Origin: Epilithonimonas sp. JDS
GTDB lineage: Bacteria; Bacteroidota; Bacteroidia; Flavobacteriales; Weeksellaceae
Assembly (NCBI RefSeq): GCF_021261315.1
Contig: NZ_JAJSAX010000003.1
Span: 1 to 64,000, forward strand
DNA length: 64,000 bases
Reading direction: 5' to 3'
Shown: piece after piece, positions 43,790-52,936 of the stretch
Position numbering within the stretch: the stretch's first letter is position 1
How the letters are laid out: each line of letters begins with the position of its first letter
Notes under the pieces: model-generated
The model's database searches: none
Seen by the model: the letters and a program-made list of their open reading frames with translations, nothing else
What the model was told of the DNA's origin: nothing
Made by a program: the position numbers and the translations under genes

Positions 43790-46165
43790 TTAGTTTTTAT
43801 CAGGCATTTGGGTCAGCAATCTTACCTCGATGATTTTCGGTGTAAGCGATTTTTCATTTGTGTTAAATTTCACATTAAGAATTTCTTTAATAGTTTCAGA
43901 TTCAGGAATAGGGATTAATAAGGATTGTGGAGAACCGCCCATTTTTCCGTCGAAATTTTTAGAAATCGCTTTTATTCCGTTGATTTCCGCATTCAATGTC
44001 CGGTTGTTATTCGCATCAAAATAAATAAGATAAAGGTATTTTGCGTTTTTATCTTTGTTTCTCATCTGGTAGCTGAACCAGCCTTTTGCCTCACGGAAAT
44101 GGCGGTCTTCCATATATCCGGTGTTGGAATCTTTGCTGTCGATGAAATGGTCGGATTCCGGCTGCTGTTCGCCAAGTTGGATTTTATCGGTTGTGATATT
44201 ATCGAGTTTTCTGATTTCCTCTTCTTCTTTGGCTTTCTGTTTCTGAATCATTTCGATTTTATCCTGATTCGCCTGTGGAAAATAAATAATGTAACGTTCT
44301 TCCTGAATTTTGTAAAACGGAACCAATTCTAATCCATTACTGAACTTATTCTGAGGATACAAACCTTTCAATCGGAAAGTCAAATCCTCACCATTCTCCT
44401 TCTCCAAATGGCTTAAAACCGAATCTGAACTTCCCAAAATCGTAGGGATTTCATTCAAAGGAATTTGTGGACCGTGTGCAATATGTCCGCCTCTGCTGTC
44501 ATCGGCGAAAAGTCCGTCCTGATTTTCTTTTCCATATTTGGCAGCTAAAACGATAGGTCCATATTTGAAAGCAAAATAATCCGAATGGTCAGGAAGCTGC
44601 TGTGCGGAAAGGTGCATTGGCATTTTGATTTCGATAACATCTCCTTTTTTCCATTTTCTTTTGATGGTAAAATAACCTTCGGCATCAACCGAAACATTGA
44701 TATTTTTACCATTGACTGAAATTGTAATTTCAGAAGCATTTGCCCATTCCGGTGCTCTTAATTTTAAATTTAAATTTGATTTTGGAGCAAGGTCAAAAAC
44801 TAATTTTGTCGATGGATTTTCGGGAAAATTATTTTCCTGTTTCAGAACCAATTTCTTTTCTGACCATTTTAAAGTGGATGGAATAAACAAATTCACATAC
44901 AAATCTTCGTCAGAATATGCATAAATCATTTCACCGTATTTGGCGTGATTTTCCATTACCGAACCTACGCAACACCAAAAGCTGGTTTCCGGCTGAGAAT
45001 AAACCCTGTAATGACCGGGACGCATCGGTGTGAAGTAAACAAAACCTCCTTTTTCAGGATTTTGTGTGGAAAGAATATGATTATACAAAGCTCTTTCGTA
45101 ATAATCTACGTAAGATGATTTTGGATTGGTTGCATACAATTCTTTGGAAAGTTTCAGCATATTATACGTATTGCAGGTTTCGGGACCTTCGATACTTTTA
45201 ATCATTCCGCTGAAATCATTAATGGGATTAAAATGCTCGCTGACGCTGTTTCCTCCGATAATCGCTGATCTTTTTTGCGTGACATTGGTCCAGAAAAAAT
45301 CGGCAGCATTGCTCCATTCTTTGTTATTTTCTAAATCTGCAATTCTTTTGAAACCAATCACTTTCGGAATCTGTGTATTGGCGTGGATTCCTGTGAGTTT
45401 ATCTTCCTGATTCAATAACGGATTCAGAATTACAAGATGTGAAAAACGATGAGCGAGTTTTAGATATTTTGGGTTTTTTGTAATGTCGTAAACGTCGGCA
45501 AAAACTTCATTCAGACCGCCGTGTTCGCTTCGAAGCATATCCTGAATCTGTTCATCGGAAAGTCCGGCAACTTCATCAGCCATCCAATCCGTGAGCTTTA
45601 TCAGCATTTTTTTTGCTTTCTCACTATCTGCATACCAATAGGCATCGCGTAAACCAGAATAAATCTTGTGAATATTATATAAAGGAACCCATCTGTCATT
45701 CAACCCGAAAGTAGCGGCACGAATGTTTCCATCAGCAATTTCTTTCCAGGCTTTTTTACCGTTCGGAACACCAGAAAGGTAGCCGTTTCCTGAAAGATTC
45801 TGGCAACGTTCCAGCTCATCAATCATATAATCCAAACGCTGCTTGACTTTTGAATCGCCTGTGGAAGCATACATCAACGCCAAAGCCGAAATGTAATGAC
45901 CACCGATGTGACCGTCAAGCCCGGTATTTTCCCAATTGGGATAGTTTTCTTTTTTGGGTTTCAGTCCCGCTTCTTTCAAATAAGGTGCAAGAAGCCGATC
46001 TGCATCCATCGAAAGGATATATTTTTCATCTGCCTGCATTGCTTTGCTGAAAACACTTTCGGATAAATGAACCTTGTTGAGCGGAAAGTAGCTAACATTT
46101 TTCTTTACCTGCCCAAAAGCAAGCGAAGTAAAGCTTAAAAATAATATCAGTGATTTTTTGTTCAT
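43790..46165 (-). CDS. Secreted beta-L-arabinofuranosidase, GH127/GH146 clan
   Basis: The 791-residue enzyme has a signal peptide (LILFLSFTSLAFGQ) and the DUF1680-type catalytic region. The metal/nucleophile set can be placed: E329 and C331 in GPETCNTYN, and C398 and C399 in SFWCCVGSVMENH. In GH127 a third nearby cysteine (CxCC) is present, while here the motif is FWCC with an F at that place, which fits GH146-type enzymes better; this is inference. The C-terminal part (about residues 600-791) adds beta domains. The enzyme would free beta-linked arabinofuranose. It is the first gene of an operon running to GH67 and has a candidate AraR operator just before its start codon (46169). Confidence 0.85.
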   Translation of the reverse strand: MNKKSLILFLSFTSLAFGQVKKNVSYFPLNKVHLSESVFSKAMQADEKYILSMDADRLLAPYLKEAGLKPKKENYPNWENTGLDGHIGGHYISALALMYASTGDSKVKQRLDYMIDELERCQNLSGNGYLSGVPNGKKAWKEIADGNIRAATFGLNDRWVPLYNIHKIYSGLRDAYWYADSEKAKKMLIKLTDWMADEVAGLSDEQIQDMLRSEHGGLNEVFADVYDITKNPKYLKLAHRFSHLVILNPLLNQEDKLTGIHANTQIPKVIGFKRIADLENNKEWSNAADFFWTNVTQKRSAIIGGNSVSEHFNPINDFSGMIKSIEGPETCNTYNMLKLSKELYATNPKSSYVDYYERALYNHILSTQNPEKGGFVYFTPMRPGHYRVYSQPETSFWCCVGSVMENHAKYGEMIYAYSDEDLYVNLFIPSTLKWSEKKLVLKQENNFPENPSTKLVFDLAPKSNLNLKLRAPEWANASEITISVNGKNINVSVDAEGYFTIKRKWKKGDVIEIKMPMHLSAQQLPDHSDYFAFKYGPIVLAAKYGKENQDGLFADDSRGGHIAHGPQIPLNEIPTILGSSDSVLSHLEKENGEDLTFRLKGLYPQNKFSNGLELVPFYKIQEERYIIYFPQANQDKIEMIQKQKAKEEEEIRKLDNITTDKIQLGEQQPESDHFIDSKDSNTGYMEDRHFREAKGWFSYQMRNKDKNAKYLYLIYFDANNNRTLNAEINGIKAISKNFDGKMGGSPQSLLIPIPESETIKEILNVKFNTNEKSLTPKIIEVRLLTQMPDKN

Positions 46166-46168
46166 TAA

Positions 46169-46189
46169 TAAATGTTATTTCTACATTTC
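46169..46189 (-). promoter_or_regulatory. Candidate AraR operator before the GH127/GH146 operon
   Basis: The plus strand reads TAAATGT, seven bases, ACATTTC. The site ends three bases from the ATG, so a bound protein would block transcription elongation or initiation there. It differs from the perfect site at 35795 in two arm positions. Confidence 0.5.
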
Positions 46190-46542
46190 TAAAATAAAAG
46201 AAAGTATCTATATGGCAAACAATTTTCATCATTTGGAAATAAATCTTATTGAAAAAGTATTTTGTGGCAATGAAAAAAAGCCTAAAAAAGCTTTATCTTA
46301 TCATAAAAAACAAGAATAGACAAACCATAGAATATCAATTAAATAAATGTAATTTCGTCATTATCAAAATAGATAGAGTGGGTTTATAAAGAACAATAAA
46401 AATTTATATTTACACTTATCGTATTTTAAATAATATGTCGAATAAATTTTTTAACTTAAATTCAAAATAAAATTTTAACACAATTTTAACATTACATTCA
46501 CGTAGGATTCATAGTAATTTTGGCAAATAAATTGGTCAAAAG
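46190..46542. other. Divergent control region between GH127/GH146 operon and araR
   Basis: This AT-rich stretch has no gene. At 46412-46418 there is one half-site ACACTTA with a poor left arm. A box TAATTTTG (TAnnTTTG type) at 46515-46522 reads rightward and could be a promoter for araR with a long leader that includes a 23-codon frame. I see no clear partner at -33. Confidence 0.5.
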
Positions 46543-46614
46543 ATGAAAACAATTCCCCAAAACACTTCCTTAAACCCGCAAATTATTAAAAAAATGGTGA
46601 TGGTGGAAAAATAA
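46543..46614 (+). CDS. Possible 23-codon leader frame upstream of araR
   Basis: The frame ATG at 46543 to TAA at 46614 encodes MKTIPQNTSLNPQIIKKMV and a few more residues. It follows the TAATTTTG box by 20 bases, and its stop codon touches the araR operator. Leader frames of this kind can couple translation to transcription, but a chance frame is equally possible, and the product matches nothing I know. Confidence 0.25.
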   Translation: MKTIPQNTSLNPQIIKKMVMVEK

Positions 46615-46633
46615 AGTGTTTAACATACATTTA
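46613..46633 (+). promoter_or_regulatory. Candidate AraR operator before araR
   Basis: The site AAAGTGT, seven bases, ACATTTA lies 58 bases upstream of the araR ATG and suggests autoregulation. A TAACTTTG box at 46669-46676 lies between the site and the ATG. Confidence 0.55.
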
Positions 46634-46691
46634 TTTATTTTTCATATTAAAATCTACTTTAAAACCTTTAACTTTGTATAAAATCATTTTG

Positions 46692-47378
46692 ATGGAAGAG
46701 AATTATCTTAATTATCCCAAACATCTTGTTGCGGTAGACTGCATTATTTTCGGTTTTGACGGAGAAAATCTGAAAATTCTTCTGGTACAAAGAAATTTCG
46801 AGCCTAAAAAAGGAGAATGGTCACTGATGGGCGGATTTGTTGATGATAAAGAAAGTTCCGACCAAGCCGCAAACCGTGTCCTGAATACATTGACCGGACT
46901 TGAAAACATTTACCTTGAGCAACTGAATACTTACACCGAAATCGACCGTGAACCGACTGCGAGAATTATGTCAATCTCTTATTATGCTTTAATTAATATT
47001 CAGGATAATATTCAAATTAATGAAAAATACAGCGCCAAATGGTTTGATTTGAAAGACCGTCCGGACCTTATCTTCGACCACAATGCGATGGTAAAGGATG
47101 CTGTTTTGAGACTGAGAAGAAGAGCCACTACACGACCAATTGGTTTTGAACTACTGCCTGAAAAATTCACGATGAAAGACCTTCAGAATCTTTACGAAGC
47201 TATTTTTGACGAAAAATACGACAAGCGTAATTTTACCAGTAAAATCAATGCATTGGATGTATTGGTAAATACTAATGAGAAAGATATGAGCTCGTCTAAA
47301 AAAGGGTCTTTTCTTTACACTTTTGATGAGGAAAAATACAATAAGAAAATTGCTGAAGGTTTTATGTTTAGAATTTAA
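46692..47378 (+). CDS. araR: AraR/NrtR-type regulator (Nudix domain plus winged helix)
   Basis: The 228-residue protein (ATG at 46692) joins a Nudix fold (HLVAVDCIIFGFDGENLKILLVQRNFEPKKG, GGFVDDKESSDQAANRVLNTL) to a C-terminal winged helix (FTMKDLQNLYEAIFDEKYDKRNFTSKI). The catalytic Nudix box REUxEE is replaced by NRVLNTL, so it should bind, not hydrolyse, its ligand. Bacteroides thetaiotaomicron AraR, a regulator of arabinose use, has this architecture, and the position among arabinose genes makes arabinose the likely effector. The open frame also reaches a TTG at 46674, but the ATG is preferred. It converges with the DUF294 gene, three bases apart. Five candidate operators in the window fit a local regulon. 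Confidence 0.85.
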   Translation: MEENYLNYPKHLVAVDCIIFGFDGENLKILLVQRNFEPKKGEWSLMGGFVDDKESSDQAANRVLNTLTGLENIYLEQLNTYTEIDREPTARIMSISYYALINIQDNIQINEKYSAKWFDLKDRPDLIFDHNAMVKDAVLRLRRRATTRPIGFELLPEKFTMKDLQNLYEAIFDEKYDKRNFTSKINALDVLVNTNEKDMSSSKKGSFLYTFDEEKYNKKIAEGFMFRI

Positions 47379-47381
47379 TTT

Positions 47382-49295
47382 TTAGAAACTTCCGGTAAAT
47401 TTCACTTTAATACCCAACTGAAAATTAGCAATCGTCTTGAAAATTTCGATTAAAGTTACTTGTTCTATTTTGGTCAGTTTACTAATTTCGACATAATTAT
47501 CGGGATGTTTTTTATCGATATTAATTTGATTTGCCTGATTTTTTAAGCGAAGCGCCATCAAGTAATAATACGATTGATGCATTTCATTATACTGCTGCTG
47601 TGTGAAAATCCCGATTTCCGTCAGTTTTTTCATTCTTTCGCCGGTATTTTCCATTTCCAGATGGTTTTTCAATGCATAAACACGAACCAAATCCACAATT
47701 GGAGACATTGCCGTTTTAATATCGAAAACTTCTGATTTTCCGATGGTCTGGGTTTTTATTCTTTTGAAAAAAGTCAAAGGAGGTTCGTATTGCAATGCAT
47801 TTTTTGCAATATGTGCAAAGAAAATTTGATTGGGCGAAACGAGTTTTTCCTTGATAAAAGTTTTCAGTTTGCGTACAATATTTTCGTCACCATAAATAAA
47901 ACGAAAATCAAAAAAAGTGGAAAATTTCATTGCATTTTCCGGTACAGATTCTTCAATCCATTGGCTGTAATTTCTTTTCCAATGGGAAAGAGAATGCGTC
48001 CATTTGTGATTGCTTGCCATAAAGCCGCCTTTGCAGTATTCGAAACCAATCGTATTGAGGTCATCTGAAACTTTTTGGGCAAAATCCAGAAAATATTCCC
48101 GCACCATTTCCCTGTGTTCATTGGCTTTGTCTTCGTAGATGATTCCGTTATCTTGGTCGGTACTCAGCGTCTGCTCTTTCCTTCCTTCACTTCCGGTGAC
48201 AATGAAGGCAAATTTCGCAGGTGGTTTTCCTATTTCCTTTATAACTTTTTCTATCACTTTTCCGGTAATGGTGTCGGCAATCGTAGTAATGACCTGACTG
48301 GCAATTTCGCCGTGCACTCCCCTTCCTAAAAGCTGATTGATAATATCAGGAACCTGATTCCATTTTTTGCGGAGTTCTTCGGTATTTTCTGCCTGTTTAA
48401 CCGACTGGATAAACACTAGCGGACTTTGCGCCTGCTCGCTCAATAAACGGTTTCTGCTTAGAAAACCGACGTATTCTTCCTTATTTTTTACCAAAAGATA
48501 CCGTGATTTGGTTTTGAACATCATCAGAACCGCTTCAAACAGATAGGCATCGCTGGAAATACTGACAATCGGATTATCCATCACTTCCGAAATAGATATT
48601 CTTGAATCCAGGCAACGTGCGATGACATTATCCCGCAGAGTAATATCTGTCGCATAACCAATAATCTCGTCACTCCACGATTTTTTGATAAAAATACAGC
48701 TCACTTTATTGGCTGCCATCATTTTAGCAACTTCAAAAACAGGTGTATTTTCCTCGCAAGAAACGATGCTTTTATAAGCAATTCCTTCGATTTTTCTGGA
48801 ATACAATTGGTCGGCTGCGAAATAACTTTCCTCGAAAGTGGCGGGTGTTTTTACAAAATGAGAAAACTCCTCATCCAACATTTTTTTACCAAAATCTGAA
48901 GTGAAATAGTGGAAAAAATCTTCGTAGGCATTGCATAATTCATAAAAGTCCTTTTTGGGTAAGGTGTAAACCACGGTTCCTTTTTTGGCTATGGCAGATT
49001 TCAATGCACGAACCCGGTTCAGAACCACCGAAATTCCGCCAAAACAATATGGCGAATGATGCCTAGTCACACATCTTTTGTTTTCAGCAGCATCGAAAAA
49101 GAAAGTTTCATATTCTCCTGAAGAAATAATATCCACACCTGTCATCTCGGTCACTTCCTGACGGTATACCAACGTATCTTTGGAAAACTCAGTTTTGGTA
49201 AGGGTTTCGGAGATTTCGGCAAGAACTGTTTCAGGCAAAAGATGGAAAGGTTCCGTAATTTTTAATAGTGAAATAACTTTTTCCTGCATAATCAT
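47382..49295 (-). CDS. cNMP-binding / CBS / DUF294 nucleotidyltransferase-like signalling protein
   Basis: The 637-residue cytoplasmic protein has, in order: a cyclic-nucleotide-binding-like domain (about residues 15-130), a pair of CBS domains (about 165-285, YKSIVSCEENTPVFEVAKMM and ISEVMDNPIVSISSDAYLF), and a DUF294 nucleotidyltransferase-like domain. The last has GSEGRKEQTLSTDQDNGIIYED, related to GlnD, and a C-terminal helical DUF294_C. It overlaps the exonuclease gene by one base. In many bacteria this protein and a DnaQ-like exonuclease are encoded beside an SSS-type symporter such as ActP. Here the same trio occurs with a sugar symporter. A role in controlling that transporter is plausible but not established. 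Confidence 0.88.
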   Translation of the reverse strand: MIMQEKVISLLKITEPFHLLPETVLAEISETLTKTEFSKDTLVYRQEVTEMTGVDIISSGEYETFFFDAAENKRCVTRHHSPYCFGGISVVLNRVRALKSAIAKKGTVVYTLPKKDFYELCNAYEDFFHYFTSDFGKKMLDEEFSHFVKTPATFEESYFAADQLYSRKIEGIAYKSIVSCEENTPVFEVAKMMAANKVSCIFIKKSWSDEIIGYATDITLRDNVIARCLDSRISISEVMDNPIVSISSDAYLFEAVLMMFKTKSRYLLVKNKEEYVGFLSRNRLLSEQAQSPLVFIQSVKQAENTEELRKKWNQVPDIINQLLGRGVHGEIASQVITTIADTITGKVIEKVIKEIGKPPAKFAFIVTGSEGRKEQTLSTDQDNGIIYEDKANEHREMVREYFLDFAQKVSDDLNTIGFEYCKGGFMASNHKWTHSLSHWKRNYSQWIEESVPENAMKFSTFFDFRFIYGDENIVRKLKTFIKEKLVSPNQIFFAHIAKNALQYEPPLTFFKRIKTQTIGKSEVFDIKTAMSPIVDLVRVYALKNHLEMENTGERMKKLTEIGIFTQQQYNEMHQSYYYLMALRLKNQANQINIDKKHPDNYVEISKLTKIEQVTLIEIFKTIANFQLGIKVKFTGSF

Positions 49296-49939
49296 TATTT
49301 CATTTTATTTGTTAAAAATTTCAATTTACATTCTATTTCTTGGTGGATTTTCTGAAATTCATTTTCCGAAATCTCTCCGGAAGAATTAATTTTAAAAAAA
49401 CATTTTGCCGTCATTTCAGCATCAATCATCGCATCGTGAGAGCGTTCCATTTTTTCATTGAAAAGAAATTCAAAAAGCTGGTTCAAGCGAAGATAAATGA
49501 CGTTTGGATTCAAATTATAGTCTTTGCTTTTGAGCATTGTACAGTAAAAATGACTTTGTTGAAAAGGATTTTCCAGATTAGCTCTATAAAAGTCACAGCT
49601 CAGCGTATCAATATCAAACTCAATAAAATGTCCGATAATCAACGGTTGATATTGCTGAATGTCTTTCGAAAGTTTTTCTAAAATCAATTTCCGGTTTTGT
49701 CCGTTTTTGCTTAAAAATTCTTTGGTAATTCCGTGTATTTTGAATGATTTGGTACTAATTTTCAAATCATCAACATCAATATAACAATTTTGTCTTTTAA
49801 TCTCGATACCGTTTTCATCATAAATAATCCACGAAACCTGAACCGCAGAAGGCCAATTATCGGTGTCAGAGTAAGGTAAATCCCAGCGTTTTGGGATGCC
49901 TGTGGTTTCGGTGTCGATAAAAAGGAGATATTTTTTCAA
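49295..49939 (-). CDS. DnaQ-like 3'-5' exonuclease
   Basis: The 214-residue protein shows the DEDDh exonuclease motifs: FIDTETTGIPKRWD (Exo I), GHFIEFDIDTLSCDFY (Exo II) and RSHDAMIDAEMTAKCF (Exo III). It resembles the proofreading subunit of DNA polymerase III but stands alone, so it may act on RNA or DNA ends in general. The start is 87 bases after the SSS gene, with a terminator hairpin between, and its stop overlaps the DUF294 start by one base. The pairing with DUF294 and SSS is a recurrent gene neighbourhood. Confidence 0.87.
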   Translation of the reverse strand: MKKYLLFIDTETTGIPKRWDLPYSDTDNWPSAVQVSWIIYDENGIEIKRQNCYIDVDDLKISTKSFKIHGITKEFLSKNGQNRKLILEKLSKDIQQYQPLIIGHFIEFDIDTLSCDFYRANLENPFQQSHFYCTMLKSKDYNLNPNVIYLRLNQLFEFLFNEKMERSHDAMIDAEMTAKCFFKINSSGEISENEFQKIHQEIECKLKFLTNKMK

Positions 49940-49980
49940 AACTTTATTTAAAATTATAAAATCATCAGAATATTTAACAA

Positions 49981-50013
49981 AAATAGGATGCCAAATATGA
50001 CATCCTATTTTTA
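49981..50013 (-). terminator. Terminator hairpin after the arabinose operon
   Basis: The arms AAAATAGGATG and CATCCTATTTT pair over 11 bases with a 10-base loop. It lies 13 bases beyond the stop of the SSS gene, read leftward, and separates it from the exonuclease gene. Confidence 0.8.
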
Positions 50014-50026
50014 ATTTATTTTAAAA

Positions 50027-51754
50027 TTACCAGAATCTTACGTAAAGTGCGGTCAATAAAAGAACCGTCACTACAATCATAACTAAAGTTCTGTTATCTA
50101 CTTTGAACATTGTCGCATCAATTGCAAAAGCTTTTGGATTCACTTTCGGACCAGATAAACTTATCATCACCATCACAACAACGGTGATAAAGAATGACCA
50201 ACCCATATTAATCAAAAACGGAATTTCCGTAATCGTTTGAACTACACCGTTTTCTAATTTTTCATAAGTGAAAGCCGTGTATAGCCAAGTCTCTTTCCCG
50301 AAAATATCGACTGCAAAACTGTTGAAGAAAATCGCCAGTAAGAAACCAAGAAGAACGCCTACTAAAGCTGCAGTTCCCGTCGTTCTCTTCCAGAACATTC
50401 CTAGAAGAAACATCGCAAATACACCCGGACTGATAAATCCTGTATATTTCTGAATGAATGTAAATCCACCTTCTCCTCCGATTCCCAAAACATCGGTCCA
50501 CGTAAATGCCAATGCAACGGCCATTGCGATAATAATGGCCCAACGTCCTGTTCTTACCATCTCTATTTCGGTGGCATCTGCTTTCAGGTATTTTTTGTAA
50601 ATATCTAAAGTAAAAATCGTCGAAATACTGTTTACTTTTCCAGCCAAAGATGCTACGATTGCTGCGGTAAGTGCTGCAACTGCAAGTCCTTTCAACCCGG
50701 TTGGTAAAAATCCTAAAATAGCTGAATAAGCACCGTCTTTTACCCCGTTGAAACCAGGCAAATGCCCTTTTGTATATAAAACATAGGCTGCAATTCCCGG
50801 AAGCATTACAATAATCGGCATAAATAACTTCAGAAATCCTGCGAATAAAATTCCGGTTCTTGCCGTTTTCAAATCAGCTCCCAAAGCACGTTGTGTAATA
50901 TATTGGTTACATCCCCAATAATTCAGGTTAACAATCCACTGACCTGCAAAATACATAGCCAATCCTGGCAGAACCACATATTTCTGAACACTCAGATTCT
51001 CCGGCATTGCTAAAGTTGTAGTGGTTGTGGTAGGTTTGTCAAGCATTAACTTGAAATGTTGTGGTGCTTCACTCATCAATGTCTGGAAACCTGCGAAAGC
51101 ATTTCCTACAGCCGCTCCGTTGATTCTTTGGTCAACGATTTGCAAAGCCATATAAACCGTTGCAAAACCTCCGATAATCAAAACTGCTACCTGAATAACG
51201 TCGGTATATCCGATTACTTTCATTCCGCCTAAACCAATAAGCAAAGCCATCAGAAGCAATCCAATCATAATGATATGAAGATTATCTCCACCCAACAAAG
51301 TATCAATTGCCAAAGCTCCCAGATAAAGAATTGAAGTAAGATTTACAATTACGTACAAAAACAGCCAGAAAACAGCCATTATCAGTGAAACCGATTTGTT
51401 GTAACGGGTTTCCAGAAATTGGGGCATCGTATAAATCTTGTTTTTAAGGTAAATTGGAATGAACCAAACCGCGATAATAATCAATGCAATTGCTGCAATC
51501 CATTCGTAAGCTGCAACGGCAATACCCACGAAAAATCCTTCACCACTCATCCCGATGAACTGTTCCGCAGAAATGTTGGAAGCAATCAAACTGGCGCCAA
51601 TCGCCCACCAGGTGAGTGAACCTTCTGCAAGGAAATAATCTTTACTGCCTGTAGCTGCGGACTTTTTTCTGTTGTAAATCCAGATTCCGTAACCGGCTAC
51701 CACCACAAAATAAACAAGAAATATGATGATATCAATAGTCGCTAAGTTTCCCAT
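50027..51754 (-). CDS. SSS-family sodium/sugar symporter
   Basis: The 575-residue inner-membrane protein has about 14 membrane segments and family motifs GASLIASNISAEQFIGMSGEGF, WWAIGASL and GLAVAALTAAIVASLAGKVNSI with the sodium-site residues. It resembles the SGLT-like branch, which carries glucose, galactose, xylose or arabinose with sodium. Lying last in araB-araD-araA-galM, it most likely imports L-arabinose. The gap to galM is three bases. Substrate choice between arabinose, xylose and galactose cannot be read from sequence. Confidence 0.88.
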   Translation of the reverse strand: MGNLATIDIIIFLVYFVVVAGYGIWIYNRKKSAATGSKDYFLAEGSLTWWAIGASLIASNISAEQFIGMSGEGFFVGIAVAAYEWIAAIALIIIAVWFIPIYLKNKIYTMPQFLETRYNKSVSLIMAVFWLFLYVIVNLTSILYLGALAIDTLLGGDNLHIIMIGLLLMALLIGLGGMKVIGYTDVIQVAVLIIGGFATVYMALQIVDQRINGAAVGNAFAGFQTLMSEAPQHFKLMLDKPTTTTTTLAMPENLSVQKYVVLPGLAMYFAGQWIVNLNYWGCNQYITQRALGADLKTARTGILFAGFLKLFMPIIVMLPGIAAYVLYTKGHLPGFNGVKDGAYSAILGFLPTGLKGLAVAALTAAIVASLAGKVNSISTIFTLDIYKKYLKADATEIEMVRTGRWAIIIAMAVALAFTWTDVLGIGGEGGFTFIQKYTGFISPGVFAMFLLGMFWKRTTGTAALVGVLLGFLLAIFFNSFAVDIFGKETWLYTAFTYEKLENGVVQTITEIPFLINMGWSFFITVVVMVMISLSGPKVNPKAFAIDATMFKVDNRTLVMIVVTVLLLTALYVRFW

Positions 51755-51757
51755 AAT

Positions 51758-52915
51758 TTATTTTTTAACTGAGAATTTATAAATCGTTTTAGTCTGATAT
51801 TTTTGTCCCTGCTTCAATTCTGTTGAAGGGAAAGAAGCTTGGTTCGGGGAATCCGGGAAATGTTGGGTCTCTAAGCAAAAACCTGTTCTGAATTCATTTT
51901 TTCCACCGGTTTTGGTATCGAATTTACCGTCAAGAAAGTTTCCGGAGTAGAACTGAACGCCCGGCTCGTCGGTAAGAACTTCCATTACTCTTCCTGATTT
52001 AGGATGATAGACTTTGGCAATGCTTCTCATTCCGCTTCCGCTCAGAATCCAGTTGTGGTCGTAACCTTTTCCTTTTTTCAATTGGTCATCATCTGCGTTG
52101 ATATCTTTTCCAATTGGTTTAGAAATGGTAAAATCAAAAGGACTTCCTTTCACCGATTTCTGTTCACCAATCGGAATCAAAGTTTCGTTTACAGGTAAGA
52201 ATTTATCTGCATTGATTTGCAATTCGTGGTCGGTAATCGTTTTTGTGAAGTTTCCTGAAAGATTGAAGTACGAATGTTGAGTAAGATTAACAACAGTTGC
52301 TTTATCCGTTGTAGCTTCGTAAGCAATCTCCAAGGCATTGTCGTCTGTCAAAGTATATAAAACAGTGGTCGACAGTTTTCCGGGATAGCCTTCTTCGCCG
52401 TCTGCACTTGTGTAAGTCAGCTTCAAAGTTGGAAATTTTGCATCTTTTACAGGTTCAATATTCCAGAATTTGGTATGAAAACCTTCTTTTCCACCGTGAA
52501 GAGTGTTTGGTCCGTCATTTTTATCGATGTCGTAGGTTTTACCTTCCAAAGTGAATTTGGCATTGGCAATTCTGTTTCCGTAACGACCAATCAATGCTCC
52601 GAAATAATAAGGATTTCCATTGAAATAATCTTCAGGTTTTGTAAAGCCTAAAACGACATCTTCATATTTTCCGTTTTTATCGGGAGCCGTGAGTGAAGTG
52701 ATAATGCCGCCAAAATTGATGACTTCCACCTTCATTCCATTCTTATTTGTTAAGGTGTATTTTTTAATGGAATCGCCTTTCGCTGTCACTCCGTAATCTG
52801 AAACCTGTAGATTTTCCATATTCTCTTTTTGAGGCTGATTATTGTTTTCTTTTTTATTACATCCGAAAATACATAAAAGTGCGATGATAATCAGGTTATA
52901 ACTTATTTTTTTCAT
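51758..52915 (-). CDS. galM: Aldose 1-epimerase (mutarotase), predicted lipoprotein
   Basis: The 385-residue protein converts alpha and beta anomers of free sugars. Motifs include FGGIITSLTAPDKNGKYEDVVLGF, GALIGRYGNRIANAKF, TLHGGKEGFHTKFW with the catalytic histidine, and VNLTQHSYFNLSG; a C-terminal GFCLETQHFPDSPNQ holds the glutamate base. A lipobox (LLCIFGC) predicts attachment to a membrane in the periplasm, where it would supply the right anomer to the SSS symporter encoded three bases downstream. It follows araA by 21 bases. Confidence 0.92.
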   Translation of the reverse strand: MKKISYNLIIIALLCIFGCNKKENNNQPQKENMENLQVSDYGVTAKGDSIKKYTLTNKNGMKVEVINFGGIITSLTAPDKNGKYEDVVLGFTKPEDYFNGNPYYFGALIGRYGNRIANAKFTLEGKTYDIDKNDGPNTLHGGKEGFHTKFWNIEPVKDAKFPTLKLTYTSADGEEGYPGKLSTTVLYTLTDDNALEIAYEATTDKATVVNLTQHSYFNLSGNFTKTITDHELQINADKFLPVNETLIPIGEQKSVKGSPFDFTISKPIGKDINADDDQLKKGKGYDHNWILSGSGMRSIAKVYHPKSGRVMEVLTDEPGVQFYSGNFLDGKFDTKTGGKNEFRTGFCLETQHFPDSPNQASFPSTELKQGQKYQTKTIYKFSVKK

Positions 52916-52936
52916 AGTCTGAATGATCTTCCAAGA

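Noticed and set aside
46398-46418. Sixth AraR operator
   Set aside because: Only the right half-site ACACTTA is good; the left arm matches about four of seven positions.
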